The translations under genes and the position numbers were made by a program. Of a DNA stretch of 64,000 bases, positions 1-9,581 are shown in pieces. This DNA is from Bifidobacterium thermophilum (GTDB taxonomy: Bacteria; Actinomycetota; Actinomycetes; Actinomycetales; Bifidobacteriaceae). The stretch spans positions 1 through 64,000 of the forward strand of contig JGZV01000009.1 of the NCBI GenBank assembly GCA_000741495.1. The letters are read 5' to 3'. The notes beneath the pieces are model-generated. The model was not told the DNA's origin. It made no database searches and worked only from the letters and a program-made list of their open reading frames with translations. Every line of letters starts with the position of its first letter. The first letter of the stretch is position 1.

Positions 1-48
1 GGGCGGCAGAGGTGGCTGAGTGGGCGCGTCGGATGGCAGCAGGCGGAT

Positions 49-142
49 TGTGTGAGCCAATCCTCACAAACCCACCCGCCCAGCCGAATCGGCCGGAGCC
101 GGCCCACCGCGACCCCCGTTTTGTGACGCCAATCCTCACACA
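49..142. repeat. Pair of 22-bp dyad sites, family A
   Basis: Two 22-bp sites lie at 49-70 and 121-142, with centres 72 bp apart. The first reads TGTGTGAG-CCAATC-CTCACAAA; in the second the left arm is damaged but CCAATC-CTCACACA is intact. The same element recurs near 9.2, 16.1 and 41.5 kb. The rest of 1-461 holds no supportable gene and forms the upstream region of pdxS. Confidence 0.75.
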
Positions 143-461
143 CCGACCCCGTTCCATCCCACCACCCACGCCCCAAGCACCACTCGCCGCTGCACACCCA
201 CTCACGCCCCACTTCCGCCATCGCATCACGTCGCGCATCGCTCGCCCGCCCCGCACCCAACCAATCCAATCAAGAATTGGCTGGGTCACAAAATCGCGGA
301 TTGGATCGATTCCGTAATGGATTTCAAACAATCAGCCCGCCATAATGATGCGTAATCACTCATGACGGGCGAGAAAACCGCGGAAAATCGCAGATTCGCA
401 ACATTCGCGAGCGCGCGACACCGGCGGCAGTCCCCGCCCGTCCGAACCGGAAAGGATTAAC

Positions 462-1340
462 ATGGCCGAAGAAAACCGCGCGGAACTCAACAGGAACCTC
501 GCCCAGATGCTCAAGGGCGGCGTCATCATGGACGTCACCACCCCGGAACAGGCGAAAATCGCCCAAGATGCCGGCGCCTGCGCGGTCATGGCACTCGAGC
601 GCATCCCTGCGGACATCCGTGCGGCAGGCGGTGTGAGCCGTATGAGCGACCCGGCCATGATCAAGGGCATCCAGGAAGCCGTCACCATCCCGGTCATGGC
701 GAAAGTGCGCATCGGGCATATCGCCGAGGCGCGCATTTTGCAGGCCATCGACATCGATTACATCGACGAGTCCGAGGTCCTCTCCCCCGCCGATGACGTC
801 TACCATATCGACAAGACCCAGTTCAAAGTGCCGTTCGTGTGCGGCGCGAAGAACCTGGGCGAGGCGCTGCGCCGCATCGCCGAGGGTGCCGCGATGATCC
901 GCACCAAGGGCGAGCCCGGCACCGGCGATGTCATCCAGGCCGTGCGCCACATGCGTACGATGAACCGTCAAATCCACGAGCTGCAGGCGCTGCGCGACGA
1001 CGAGATCTTCGAAGCCGCCAAGAAGCTGGAAGTTCCCTACGACCTGGCCAAGTACGTGCATGACAACGGCCGTCTGCCCGTCGTGAACTTCGCCGCCGGC
1101 GGCGTGGCGACCCCGGCCGACGCGGCACTCATGATGGAGCTGGGCGCTGAAGGCGTGTTCGTCGGCTCCGGCATCTTCAAGTCCGGCGACCCGGCCAAGC
1201 GAGCCGCCGCCATCGTGCAGGCGACCGCCAACTGGCAGGACGCGGACCTGCTCGCCCGCCTGAGCGAAAACCTGGGCGAGGCCATGGTCGGCATCAACGA
1301 GGACGAGATCAAGACCATCATGGCCGCAAGGGGCGAGTGA
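462..1340 (+). CDS. pdxS: Pyridoxal 5'-phosphate synthase, PdxS lyase subunit
   Basis: This is the synthase subunit of the DXP-independent PLP pathway. It condenses ribose 5-phosphate, glyceraldehyde 3-phosphate and ammonia into PLP in the cytoplasm. The 292-aa length is normal for the family. Asp24 (GGVIMDV) and Lys80 (VMAKVRIGH), which match the known catalytic positions, and the RTKGEPGTG loop near residue 148 are present. An AAAGGA site precedes the ATG. The stop is one base before the pdxT start, so the two genes are surely co-transcribed; PdxT supplies the ammonia. Confidence 0.97.
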   Translation: MAEENRAELNRNLAQMLKGGVIMDVTTPEQAKIAQDAGACAVMALERIPADIRAAGGVSRMSDPAMIKGIQEAVTIPVMAKVRIGHIAEARILQAIDIDYIDESEVLSPADDVYHIDKTQFKVPFVCGAKNLGEALRRIAEGAAMIRTKGEPGTGDVIQAVRHMRTMNRQIHELQALRDDEIFEAAKKLEVPYDLAKYVHDNGRLPVVNFAAGGVATPADAALMMELGAEGVFVGSGIFKSGDPAKRAAAIVQATANWQDADLLARLSENLGEAMVGINEDEIKTIMAARGE

Positions 1341-1341
1341 C

Positions 1342-1953
1342 ATGGTTGTAGCGGTCCAGTACATCGAAAAGGAGCAGGGCGGCGACCAGACGCACGACGT
1401 CACCGGCATCCTCGCCGTCCAGGGGGCGTTCGCTGAACATGCGGCGACCCTTGACAAACTGGGCGCATCCTGGCGTCTACTCAGGGCGGCCGAAGATTTC
1501 GACGACTCCATCAGCCGCGTGATCCTGCCCGGCGGGGAAAGCACCACGCAAGGCAAGCTGCTGCACTCGACCGGGTTGTTTGACCCGATCAAACAGCATA
1601 TCGACGCGGGAAAGCCGGTGCTCGGAACGTGCGCGGGCATGATTTTGCTCGCCAGCAAACTCGACAACGACAACAACGTCTACTTCGGCGAGCTTGATGC
1701 GGTTGTGCATCGCAACGCGTACGGCCGACAGCTGGGCAGCTTCCAGACGGTCGGCTCGTTCGGGGACATCCACGACCTGCCGCTCGTGTTCATCCGCGGG
1801 CCGTATGTCGCGCATGTTGGCACGAAAGCCACTGTCGAGACGGAAGTGGACGGGCATGTGGTCGGTCTGCGGCAAGGCAACATTCTCGCCACCGCGTTCC
1901 ACCCGGAACTCACCGACGACACGCGTGTGCACGAGTTGTTCCTGTCGCTATAG
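1342..1953 (+). CDS. pdxT: PLP synthase glutaminase subunit PdxT
   Basis: Class I glutamine amidotransferase that hydrolyses glutamine and channels ammonia to PdxS. The triad is visible: Cys97 in GTCAGM, His187 and Glu189 in FHPEL. The GILAVQGAFAEH start of the fold begins at residue 22, so this copy has about 20 extra N-terminal residues compared with the usual PdxT. No in-frame start lies between them, so the ATG just after the pdxS stop is kept; it has AAGGGGCG upstream. A hairpin about 45 bp after the stop probably ends the operon. Confidence 0.96.
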   Translation: MVVAVQYIEKEQGGDQTHDVTGILAVQGAFAEHAATLDKLGASWRLLRAAEDFDDSISRVILPGGESTTQGKLLHSTGLFDPIKQHIDAGKPVLGTCAGMILLASKLDNDNNVYFGELDAVVHRNAYGRQLGSFQTVGSFGDIHDLPLVFIRGPYVAHVGTKATVETEVDGHVVGLRQGNILATAFHPELTDDTRVHELFLSL

Positions 1954-1996
1954 GGCTGCGGGGGCGCAAGGCGCCGGGGGCTCGGGGCGTGCGGGC

Positions 1997-3035
1997 GGGA
2001 ACCGGGAGTTGCGGCACCATCTCCCGGTTTCTGTTGCGCCGCGCCTGCAGAATCACGGATTTAGGCGCGCATCTGGCGCAACATCGCGCAGAAGCGCGCC
2101 TAACCCGCAATCACCGACCAGCCGCCGCTACAGGAACCTCAAGATGCACGGCCACCTCTCGACCCCTGTCAACCACCAGCAGCAAACCCGCAAAAGCGAG
2201 CGCGTATCCCGCACAGGACCACACAGAAGCACGACCATCTCGCAATCCCCGACCAACCCACACCACGAGAACCCCGAGACGCAACGCCATCCCCCCAGTT
2301 CCCGTCAGCAGATCGGCGCAGAATCACGAACCCGGACGCACATCTCCCGCAACGCCGCACAGAAATAGACGCATCCCACGATTCCCGATCATTTCACATC
2401 ACGGGAACCCCAAGATGCAACGGCATCTCGCGGTTCCCGTCGGCAGCCCGATACGGAATCTCGAATCTGGACGCACATCTTCCACAACATCACGCAAGAG
2501 TGAACGTTTCTCGCACTCCCCGTCCAGCCGCCACTACGGGAACCCGGAGACGTATCACCTTCTCCCAATTCCCGTCACCCGCCACCAATCCGGCCTCGCA
2601 TCCCGCACAACATCACGTAGAAACACACGCACCCCGCAATCCCCGATCACCCCGCGCCACAGGAACCTCGAGACGTCGCGCCATTCCCCGATTCCCGTCG
2701 GCAGGCCGCCGCAGAATCTCAAATCCGGACGCGCATCCGACACAGCACTGCACAGAAGCAAACACATCCTATGATCCCCGGCCATTCCACGCCACAGGAA
2801 ACCCAGGATGCACGACCATCCACCGGTTCCCGCCACCCACCAACAGCGGAATCACCAATCCGGCCTCGCATTTCGCACAACATCGCGCAACAGTGGACGC
2901 ATCTCACACTTGCCGACCAGCCGCCACCACGGGAACTCCGAGACGCACAGCCAACTCCCGATTCCCGCCACCACACACCCGCAGCATCCCCGAAGAAAAA
3001 CCGCGCAACTGGCGCAACATTCCCAGAAACGACGC
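1997..3035. repeat. Diverged tandem array, about eight ~135-bp hairpin units
   Basis: Units begin near 1997, 2131, 2267, 2403, 2538, 2661, 2796 and 2931, so periods are about 134, 136, 136, 135, 123, 135 and 135 bp. Most units start with GGGAAC or AGGAAC and have TTCCCG about 30 bp later, the two arms of a hairpin. The unit at 2403 pairs CGGGAACC with GGTTCCCG and, inside it, AGATGC with GCATCT. Later blocks read like CCGGCCTCGCAT, CACAACATCGCG and CCAGCCGCCAC. Copies are strongly diverged and indels are not multiples of three. The open frames overlap on both strands and lack ribosome sites, so I treat the array as noncoding. Confidence 0.75.
1998..2031 (+). terminator. Hairpin after pdxT, also head of repeat unit 1
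   Basis: Inverted repeat AACCGGGAG (2000-2008) and CTCCCGGTT (2021-2029), extended by a G-U and a G-C pair, with a 12-nt loop and a weak T-rich tail. It fits the end of the pdxST transcript and aligns with the hairpin that opens each later ~135-bp repeat unit. Confidence 0.6.
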
Positions 3036-3061
3036 CCTCCCCCCGCCGTGGCACCGCTACG

Positions 3062-3964
3062 CTATCCCTCTGATGCGCCGCGACTCCACGGGCGCCGACA
3101 ATCAGCCAGCTCACGCCACGACAACGGCGTAGTCAAGCGAACTGGTTTCCCAGCTTTCCGTGCCCGAATCATCGCAATATTCATCGCCAGTCTCGCTCGA
3201 CGTGACTCATCTTCCAAATCCAGCTGCGTCACCGACACGATGGACCATCCCAAAGCGCTCAATTGCATCCGCTTATTCGTGTCCCGGCGCCACTGATTCT
3301 TGTCGGTCCGATGATGGTCACCATCGTACTCAATCCCGATCCGCAGCTCAGGATCCGCTAAATCAAGCGTTATCGCGCCACCATTATCCGTCGCGATATC
3401 CGGCACGGTGTAATTCGTGACAAACGGTTGAAGACCATGAGCATACAAACACAATCGGAGCTGCGTCTCCTTCGGGGACGCACTGCCGGCAACCACCAAA
3501 CCAAGCGCTTTACGACACGTTTCACGTCCACGGAACCGTTCTGCGGCAACAAAATCACGCAATCGTGAAAGCGACGTCAGCCGATGCCGGATGCATGATT
3601 CCGCAAGCTCGACCAACTGGTCAATCCGCAAATCCACCGCCATCAACGCCCATACGGCCTCCACGGACAGCAGCCGGATTCCTTCCGATGTTGTTGCAAT
3701 ATGCCGCTGATTCATGCCGTGCCACACGTGCACTCGCACGCCGGGAAGATTGCGCTGCCGAAGCGTCTCATTGTGGACGGTAACGTGAATGATGCCAGCG
3801 GGCTGCGGCATCTCGGGACGCTCGACCATCCACAGGTCAAGTGCGGTGATGTGCGACACCGCGCCGGGGTATTGGGCGCCGAGGCATTGTTCCAGCGTTC
3901 GTTGCCGCTGTTGGGTGAGCGATTGTCCGGTCAACGGTGCGTAAACAGTTGTTTCGGTATTCAT
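3062..3964 (-). CDS. DUF559-type protein (PD-(D/E)XK nuclease fold likely)
   Basis: A 300-aa protein of unknown role. The C-terminal third looks like DUF559 / Vsr-type nuclease folds: SPKETQLR (Glu166), then DLADPELRIGIEYDGDHH (residues 201-218) and a late GWSIVSVTQ strand. The N-terminal two thirds resemble actinobacterial proteins with an AbiEi-like region followed by this domain. Such proteins are often annotated as hypothetical or as type IV toxin-antitoxin regulators, but no partner toxin gene is adjacent. It stands alone, with no clear Shine-Dalgarno before its ATG. The fold assignment is from motif reading only. Confidence 0.65.
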   Translation of the reverse strand: MNTETTVYAPLTGQSLTQQRQRTLEQCLGAQYPGAVSHITALDLWMVERPEMPQPAGIIHVTVHNETLRQRNLPGVRVHVWHGMNQRHIATTSEGIRLLSVEAVWALMAVDLRIDQLVELAESCIRHRLTSLSRLRDFVAAERFRGRETCRKALGLVVAGSASPKETQLRLCLYAHGLQPFVTNYTVPDIATDNGGAITLDLADPELRIGIEYDGDHHRTDKNQWRRDTNKRMQLSALGWSIVSVTQLDLEDESRRARLAMNIAMIRARKAGKPVRLTTPLSWRELADCRRPWSRGASEG

Positions 3965-4447
3965 GATTCGACGGTATTGAGCGGTTGACGGTCAAGTAAA
4001 CCCGGTTCGAGAAATGTGGTCAATAGATGCGAGCGCCGGGAGATTCCGCGGGGATGGCCTTACGGCCGCGCGTTGCGGCATGTGCTATTGCGGCGAGCGC
4101 GAGATGCGGTTGTATCTGCGGGATGCCGGCAGAATCGCGACACAGGAACCGCGAGAAACACACCCATCCACGACAATATGCGGCAACAAGAGGCACAACC
4201 CGCGACTTCCGCGAAACCCCGTCCGCGGCAACCGGCAGATAGACGCGCAACTCTCACACGCCGAAAACCAACATCCCCAGGATTCCCCAGAAACCCCCGC
4301 GCCACCCATAACTTGCGTACAACCCCAAGCCCCGGCAACGCCCCACACACAAGAACCGCCAGATATGAGAATTGGAATGCAAGCGGTTGGCTCTCGCCTG
4401 TTTCGTGGTGAATCATGCGTTGTCGGGCTTGGATAGGCGCACGCCGC
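3965..4447. other. Gene-free stretch upstream of the DUF559 gene
   Basis: No open frame here has a ribosome site or recognisable protein. A short part (about 4119-4175) resembles the ~135-bp repeat units (GCCGGCAGAATCGCGA, CAGGAACCGCGAGA), but too weakly to call a copy. Confidence 0.4.
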
Positions 4448-5872
4448 CTATTCTCCCGATTGTTCGGCGGTATCCACCGCCTCCCGGGTCTCGGCCTCGC
4501 CACGCGCTGCGGCATCCCGGATTCCCGCAATCAGCGTCTCGCCGGCTTGCAATCCGCCCATCGCGAGCCGTTCGAAGTCCGCGGCCGCCTGGTCGATCAT
4601 ATGCTCCACGGGCGCAGCCTTGTCGGTCAATTCGAGCTTCGCGCCTTTGCGCGTGAGGCTAGAATCCACATATCCCTTCAGCGCCAAGGTCTCGGCAAGA
4701 CGGGTCACCGACACACGCCCGGCGTCGAGATAATCCTGCAAGGCCTTGAAATCAGCAGTATCACCACCATAATGCAGGAACACGATGACCCGCACTTCGC
4801 CAAGATCCATACCGAACTGCGTGGCGATACGTTCCAAATACCGGTCCAGTATTCGAGATGCCAGATGTGCCGCGATGAACGGGTTGTCGCGCATGCCATC
4901 GGGCACAATCAGGGGAAGTCGCTCTTCGCCAAGCCGCTTGGTGCTGGGCAGCGCGGGATTCGCCGACCCGTCCGACGCCCACGCGATCAGATACCGGTAG
5001 ATGCTGGCCCGCTTACGTGCGAACGTGTCTTCGTCGTACACCTGGCGGAAGAACTCGGTGTAATAGTCGAACACATAGCGCTTGATCCGCACGGTCTCCG
5101 ACAGTTTCATCGCATGGTTGACGAGCGACCCCTCGGTTTTCACGTAGTAGTACATCGGCACGTGAACCGGGTACACGCTTGCCGCATGCACCATGTAGTC
5201 GAGGTTGAAAATGAAATCCTCACACCAGCTGACGCTCGTATCCATCCGCACCTGATGGTCGCGGATGACGTCACGCCGGTACAGTTTGTTCCACAGCACC
5301 CCGAAGTAGAAATCCGCGGGGTCCTTGAGCAGTTCGTCCGCGTACTCCTCGCGCGAGATCACGCGGTCGATGCCTGTCAGTCCGCCCTTGCGGGACGTGC
5401 CCTCGCCGACCACACGGTAGAAATCGGCGATGACCATGTCGGCCCCGCTGTGTTCCGCGGCGCGCACCAGCAGTTTGGTGGCGTCTTCGGTGATCCAGTC
5501 GTCGGCGTCTAGGAACTGGATGTAGGTGCCGCGCGCGAGCGCCATCCCCTGGTTGCGCGTGTCGGACACGCCGCTGTTGGGCTTGTGGATGACGCGGACG
5601 CGCGGGTCTTTGGCGGCATAGTCGTCGAGAATCGCAGGCGAATCATCATGACTGCCGTCGTCAAGCGCAATGAGCTCGAAATCGCGGTATTCCTGCCCAA
5701 GGATGCTGTCGATGCAGCGTCGCAGCGCGCCGGCGGCGTTGTAGACCGGCACGATGATGCTGACGGTTGGGGTGAGCGAGCTCACAACAGCCGTGGACGT
5801 TTCATCCGCACCTATGACCTGAAGCCCGCCATCGGCTTGCGTTTCACCACATTGACCTGTCTGTTGTTCCAT
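4448..5872 (-). CDS. Glycosyltransferase family 2
   Basis: Family 2 (GT-A) glycosyltransferase that would move a sugar from a nucleotide-sugar to a surface polysaccharide or glycolipid; the substrate is unknown. SIIVPVYNAAGALRRCIDSI opens the domain, followed by ALDDGSHDDS, NSGVSDTRNQG and the metal-binding LDADDWI. The C-terminal ~250 residues have no transmembrane segment. I place the start at the ATG at 5872, which follows GGCGGGCAGG. The frame can extend to a TTG at 5920, which lacks a ribosome site. The GH5 gene diverges from its 5' end, about 125 bp away. Confidence 0.85.
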   Translation of the reverse strand: MEQQTGQCGETQADGGLQVIGADETSTAVVSSLTPTVSIIVPVYNAAGALRRCIDSILGQEYRDFELIALDDGSHDDSPAILDDYAAKDPRVRVIHKPNSGVSDTRNQGMALARGTYIQFLDADDWITEDATKLLVRAAEHSGADMVIADFYRVVGEGTSRKGGLTGIDRVISREEYADELLKDPADFYFGVLWNKLYRRDVIRDHQVRMDTSVSWCEDFIFNLDYMVHAASVYPVHVPMYYYVKTEGSLVNHAMKLSETVRIKRYVFDYYTEFFRQVYDEDTFARKRASIYRYLIAWASDGSANPALPSTKRLGEERLPLIVPDGMRDNPFIAAHLASRILDRYLERIATQFGMDLGEVRVIVFLHYGGDTADFKALQDYLDAGRVSVTRLAETLALKGYVDSSLTRKGAKLELTDKAAPVEHMIDQAAADFERLAMGGLQAGETLIAGIRDAAARGEAETREAVDTAEQSGE

Positions 5873-5997
5873 ATCCTGCCCGCCTTCGGCCAGCATCGCC
5901 GGCTTGCTGAGTTTCGTCAATCGCTGATATCGCCTATTATCGCGCGTTTTCGCGACGCCCCATGTATTACAGTGAGGGAAAAAGACGGGAGCTTGCG

Positions 5998-7251
5998 ATG
6001 AAGCGATTACCTCTGCAGCGGTTGTCTCCGCCTCGGCGTGCCACTACCGCGGATACAGGTGCCGAGCCTGGTGGCCTCGCCCCGATCCGCGGCGTGAATC
6101 TCGGCAACTGGCTGGTTTTGGAGAAGTGGATGGAGCCGGCATTGTTCGAAGGCTACCGGGCCGAAGACGAGGACACGCTGGCGACGGTCGCGCCGAAAGA
6201 CCAGCTCGCACAACGCATCCGGCATCATCGCGACACGTACATCACCGAACGGGATTTCCGCGAAATAGCCGCGTGCGGCATGAACCTGGTGCGTCTGCCG
6301 GTGCCGTACACCGTGTTCGAATCCGAGCCGCCGTTGGGTGGTGCGTGGCGGTATGTGGACAAGGCGATGGCGTGGGCTCGTACGTATCACCTGCGTGTGC
6401 TGCTTGACTTGCATACCGCGCCGGGAGGGCAGAACGGTTTCGACAGTTCCGGGCTGATCGGCGCGGTCACGTGGCATAAGAAACCGCAGAACGTGGAGAA
6501 AGCCATCACCGTACTGGAGGGGCTCGCCCACCGCTACGGCCATGATCCCGCGCTGTTCGGCATCGAAGTCATCAACGAGCCGGTCAGTTGGCCGGTGTTC
6601 TTCTCCAACCGCAAGAAGCTGGTGGCGCGCAATCCAAAAGACAAACGCTATTCCAGCTACGTGCCGATGAGTTTCCTACGGCAGTATTACCGTGCGACCT
6701 ACAAACGATTGCGGCGCTATCTGCCGGACGACAAGGCGATTGTGTTCCACGACGGATTCCGGTTCGGCTTGTGGCGGGATTTCTTCAAACGCAACCAGAT
6801 GACGAACGTGTACGTGGATGCGCACGTGTACTTGTCGGCGGCTGAGCGGATTGTCCAAGTACACAGCCCGTGGGCGTACCGGCTGTTCCTGCGCTGGCAG
6901 CGACGGCGGATCCGCAGCATGCAGCGCGTGGTGCCGGTGCTGGTCGGCGAATGGTGTGTGGAGAACGAGTGGGCGAAGAACCTCGACCCTGGCGAAATGG
7001 ACCTCGACCAGTTCGATGACGCGCAACGCCGCCGGTTCGCGCATGTCACACGCATGCAGCTTGACTGTTTCGGACAGGCCGCAGGGTGGATGTACTGGTC
7101 GTGGAAACTGGAGCCGTCACCGCACACCGCGCCCGACGCGCTGTGGAAGGAGTGCTGGGATTTCCGGCGGTGCCTGATGCACGGGTGGCTGCCGTCCCTC
7201 CGCCGTCCGCCTGCCGTTCACGCGGCACCGCACATGGCCAGTCCCAGCTAA
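5998..7251 (+). CDS. Glycoside hydrolase family 5, exo-beta-glucanase-like
   Basis: A GH5 retaining glycosidase close in motif to exo-1,3-beta-glucanases. The N-terminal GVNLGNWLVLEKW, the acid/base Glu in IEVINEP (about residue 194) and the nucleophile Glu in VLVGEW (about residue 318) are present. There is no signal peptide or cell-wall anchor, so it probably acts in the cytoplasm on imported short oligosaccharides. The start at 5998 has GGGAG upstream; the frame continues to an ATG at 5962 without one. True substrate cannot be told from sequence alone. Confidence 0.85.
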   Translation: MKRLPLQRLSPPRRATTADTGAEPGGLAPIRGVNLGNWLVLEKWMEPALFEGYRAEDEDTLATVAPKDQLAQRIRHHRDTYITERDFREIAACGMNLVRLPVPYTVFESEPPLGGAWRYVDKAMAWARTYHLRVLLDLHTAPGGQNGFDSSGLIGAVTWHKKPQNVEKAITVLEGLAHRYGHDPALFGIEVINEPVSWPVFFSNRKKLVARNPKDKRYSSYVPMSFLRQYYRATYKRLRRYLPDDKAIVFHDGFRFGLWRDFFKRNQMTNVYVDAHVYLSAAERIVQVHSPWAYRLFLRWQRRRIRSMQRVVPVLVGEWCVENEWAKNLDPGEMDLDQFDDAQRRRFAHVTRMQLDCFGQAAGWMYWSWKLEPSPHTAPDALWKECWDFRRCLMHGWLPSLRRPPAVHAAPHMASPS

Positions 7252-7336
7252 AATGTCGCGCAAGACATCACGCCGGAAACTGGCAGCCAACAAACCAAGA
7301 GCCAGAACCCGACAACCGGAGGGGGGGTCGCCGCCG

Positions 7337-8863
7337 ATGCCAATCACACTGAACCGTCACAGCAGCGTCCCGCTGTACCGGCAGCTGGTCAACGCCCTGC
7401 GTGAGGACATCGTTTCCGGCGCGCTCGCCGCGAACTACAAGCTTCCGCCCGAACGCGAGCTTGCCGAACGGCTCGGCGTCAACCGGGCGACCGTCCTGCA
7501 GGCCTATCAACAGCTGAAATCAGAAGGCCTGATCGCCTCACACGTGGGGCGCGGCACTTTCGTGTGCGCGAGCGATGACCGGCAAGGCGGCGCGCCACCC
7601 TGGCAGATCCTGTTCAGCGATTATTCGAACCGATTCACCTATCATGACATCGCCGCCGCTGACCAGGCGCAGCGAGCGCCCGACGCCATCGATTTCGCGA
7701 CCGGCTCGCAGAATCCGGCGGATATCCCCGATAATCTGCTGCGCAGCGTCAGCATCCGCGCGTTCGAATCGGCGGATTTCCACACCACACAGGAATCCCC
7801 CATCGAAGGCTTCCCCCAGCTGCGCGAACTGCTCGCCGACCATATGACGCGCCGCGGCGTGCGCTGCGACGCCGACAACGTGATGGTACTGTCCGGCGCC
7901 GAGCAGGGGCTGGACTTGTGCGTGCGCGCATTCGTGAACCCCGGCGACTGCGTGCTGGTCGAACAATCCACGTTTTTCCCCGCATTGCAAGCCTTCCGGT
8001 CCGCGGACGCGCGGGTGATCGGCGTGCCGATCGACGAGCATGGCATGCGCACCGACCTGCTTGACGGATATTGCAAACGATTCCACCCGAAACTGATCTT
8101 CACCATTCCGACCTTCCAGAACCCGAGCGGCGCGACCATGCCGTTACGTCGCCGGCGCGAACTCGTCGAAACCGCGATGCGCTACCAATGTTTGGTCATC
8201 GAGGACGACCCGTACGGCGAACTGTGCTACGGCGAGCACCTTGCTGAAGGACCAACCGACGCATTGGCGAGCGGGAAGCCCCGACGCTCCCGCGAGCTGA
8301 CACCGCTCAAAGGCATGGAAAACGCGGGGTACGTGATCTACCTGTCAACGTTCTCGAAGACGGTGACGCCGGGGCTGCGAACCGGCTGGCTGGTGGCTGA
8401 TAGCCATGTCATCGCGCGGATTGCGGCATTGCGGCGGATGATCGACCAGCATACGAGCTCGTCATCGCAACTGATTTGTATGGAGTTGCTCAGCAGTGGG
8501 CGTATCGGGCGGCATATCGGGCGATTGTGCGAAATCTACGGGCATCGGCGCGACCTGATGCTCGATGCCTTGCGCCGGTACGCACCGGAGGGGATGCGCT
8601 GGAACACGCCGCTGGGCGGTTACTACCTGTGGGCACGGCTGCCGGATGGCTTACGTGCCGCACGGTTGCTGGATGACGCGCGGCACGCGGGCGTGACGTT
8701 CATGCCCGGCGACATGTTCGCGGTCGATGAGGATGACAGCAGTCATATCCGACTGAATTTTGTACGGCCTGATTCCCAGCAGATCGCGCCGGGGATCCGG
8801 TTGCTGTGCGACACAATCGCCGAGGCAGCGCGAGGCACGGATGGGCACGGCGGCGAGCGCTAG
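7337..8863 (+). CDS. MocR-type GntR/aminotransferase regulator
   Basis: Chimeric regulator with an N-terminal GntR winged helix (VPLYRQLVNALREDI to VGRGTFV) and a fold-type I aminotransferase-like domain. The PLP lysine lies in YLSTFSKTVTPGLRTGW, about residue 340. PdxR, the activator of pdxST in Corynebacterium and other Gram-positives, belongs to this family, and pdxST lies 5.4 kb upstream, so a PdxR role is plausible but not shown. I start it at 7337, right after a very strong GGAGGGGGGG ribosome site; the frame can extend back to 7253, next to the GH5 stop. Confidence 0.88.
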   Translation: MPITLNRHSSVPLYRQLVNALREDIVSGALAANYKLPPERELAERLGVNRATVLQAYQQLKSEGLIASHVGRGTFVCASDDRQGGAPPWQILFSDYSNRFTYHDIAAADQAQRAPDAIDFATGSQNPADIPDNLLRSVSIRAFESADFHTTQESPIEGFPQLRELLADHMTRRGVRCDADNVMVLSGAEQGLDLCVRAFVNPGDCVLVEQSTFFPALQAFRSADARVIGVPIDEHGMRTDLLDGYCKRFHPKLIFTIPTFQNPSGATMPLRRRRELVETAMRYQCLVIEDDPYGELCYGEHLAEGPTDALASGKPRRSRELTPLKGMENAGYVIYLSTFSKTVTPGLRTGWLVADSHVIARIAALRRMIDQHTSSSSQLICMELLSSGRIGRHIGRLCEIYGHRRDLMLDALRRYAPEGMRWNTPLGGYYLWARLPDGLRAARLLDDARHAGVTFMPGDMFAVDEDDSSHIRLNFVRPDSQQIAPGIRLLCDTIAEAARGTDGHGGER

Positions 8864-8883
8864 ACATCACATATCCGGACAGG

Positions 8884-9124
8884 TACGCATGCCAAGGCAT
8901 ACGTAACCGGCAAGATAGACAGACGACACTAGGACCACCGGAGGCATCCGGGAAGTTACGCACGCCAAGACATACGTGGCAGGCGGCATCGCAGCGCTTA
9001 GCCACTGCGTCATCACTGATTTGACGGCCTGCGTACGTCTCGGCATACGCAAACCGACAGACCTCCCAGCCTAGGCCGCAGGCTCCACGACATCTGTCAT
9101 CTTGTGCATGCCGGAACATACACA
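8884..9124. repeat. Four 22-bp dyad sites, family B, 73-bp period
   Basis: Sites at 8884-8905, 8957-8978, 9030-9051 and 9103-9124 have centres exactly 73 bp apart. The first reads TACGCATGCC-AA-GGCATACGTA; the others vary in sequence but keep partial dyad symmetry (for example TGCGTACGTC-TC-GGCATACGCA). The three 51-bp spacers are unrelated to each other. The array lies between the convergent MocR and codA-like genes. Confidence 0.8.
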
Positions 9125-9165
9125 ATCAGCATCGTCGCCCGCTTGCGAACGGGCCGAACGAGGGT

Positions 9166-9406
9166 GATGTGAGCGAATCCTCACACGGATGACACCCGCA
9201 ACCCGCCAGACACCGGCTCGGGGCCATGAAACCGGTCATTGTGCGAGCCAGAACTCACACAGTGACATTTGAAACCGGCGAACGGGGTGATTGCAAACGT
9301 TCCGGGCGCACCGTGCGAGCCAGAACTCACACAGTGGCGGTCAGATCTGTCGGCGGTATTGATTCAGGTGGCTTCGTCGGCCATTGCGCTAGCCAATCCT
9401 CACAAA
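9166..9406. repeat. Four 22-bp dyad sites, family A, 72-74-bp period
   Basis: Sites at 9166-9187, 9240-9261, 9312-9333 and 9385-9406 have centres 74, 72 and 73 bp apart; the first is 63 bp from the last family B site. Consensus is TGTGNGAG-N6-CTCACACA. The second and third share the core GTGCGAGCCAGAACTCACAC. It continues the family B array without a gene between them. Confidence 0.8.
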
Positions 9407-9581
9407 CAGAGGATCCGCTTCAGAAATCTGCCTCACCCACGGCGCCCACGGCCAGTCCGCGGGAAACCCGCCAATCCGAAGGGCATATCCCCAGCTGCAA
9501 CGCCTCGCAGCAGTTCTGTCGCCGAGTCCACCCCGACCGGCCACGGCACTCACACAACACCCACGCTCACGATACCCGCGC

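Noticed and set aside
1989-2774. A 261-aa repeat protein across the hairpin array
   Set aside because: Several overlapping frames on both strands are equally open, there is no ribosome site, and unit-length changes are not multiples of three.
4014-4436. A protein gene upstream of the DUF559 gene
   Set aside because: Low-complexity translation, no ribosome site and competing frames; probably noncoding.
8884-9406. A CRISPR array
   Set aside because: Repeat-spacer geometry is suggestive, but repeats are palindromic and too diverged, belong to two families, and no cas genes are in the window.
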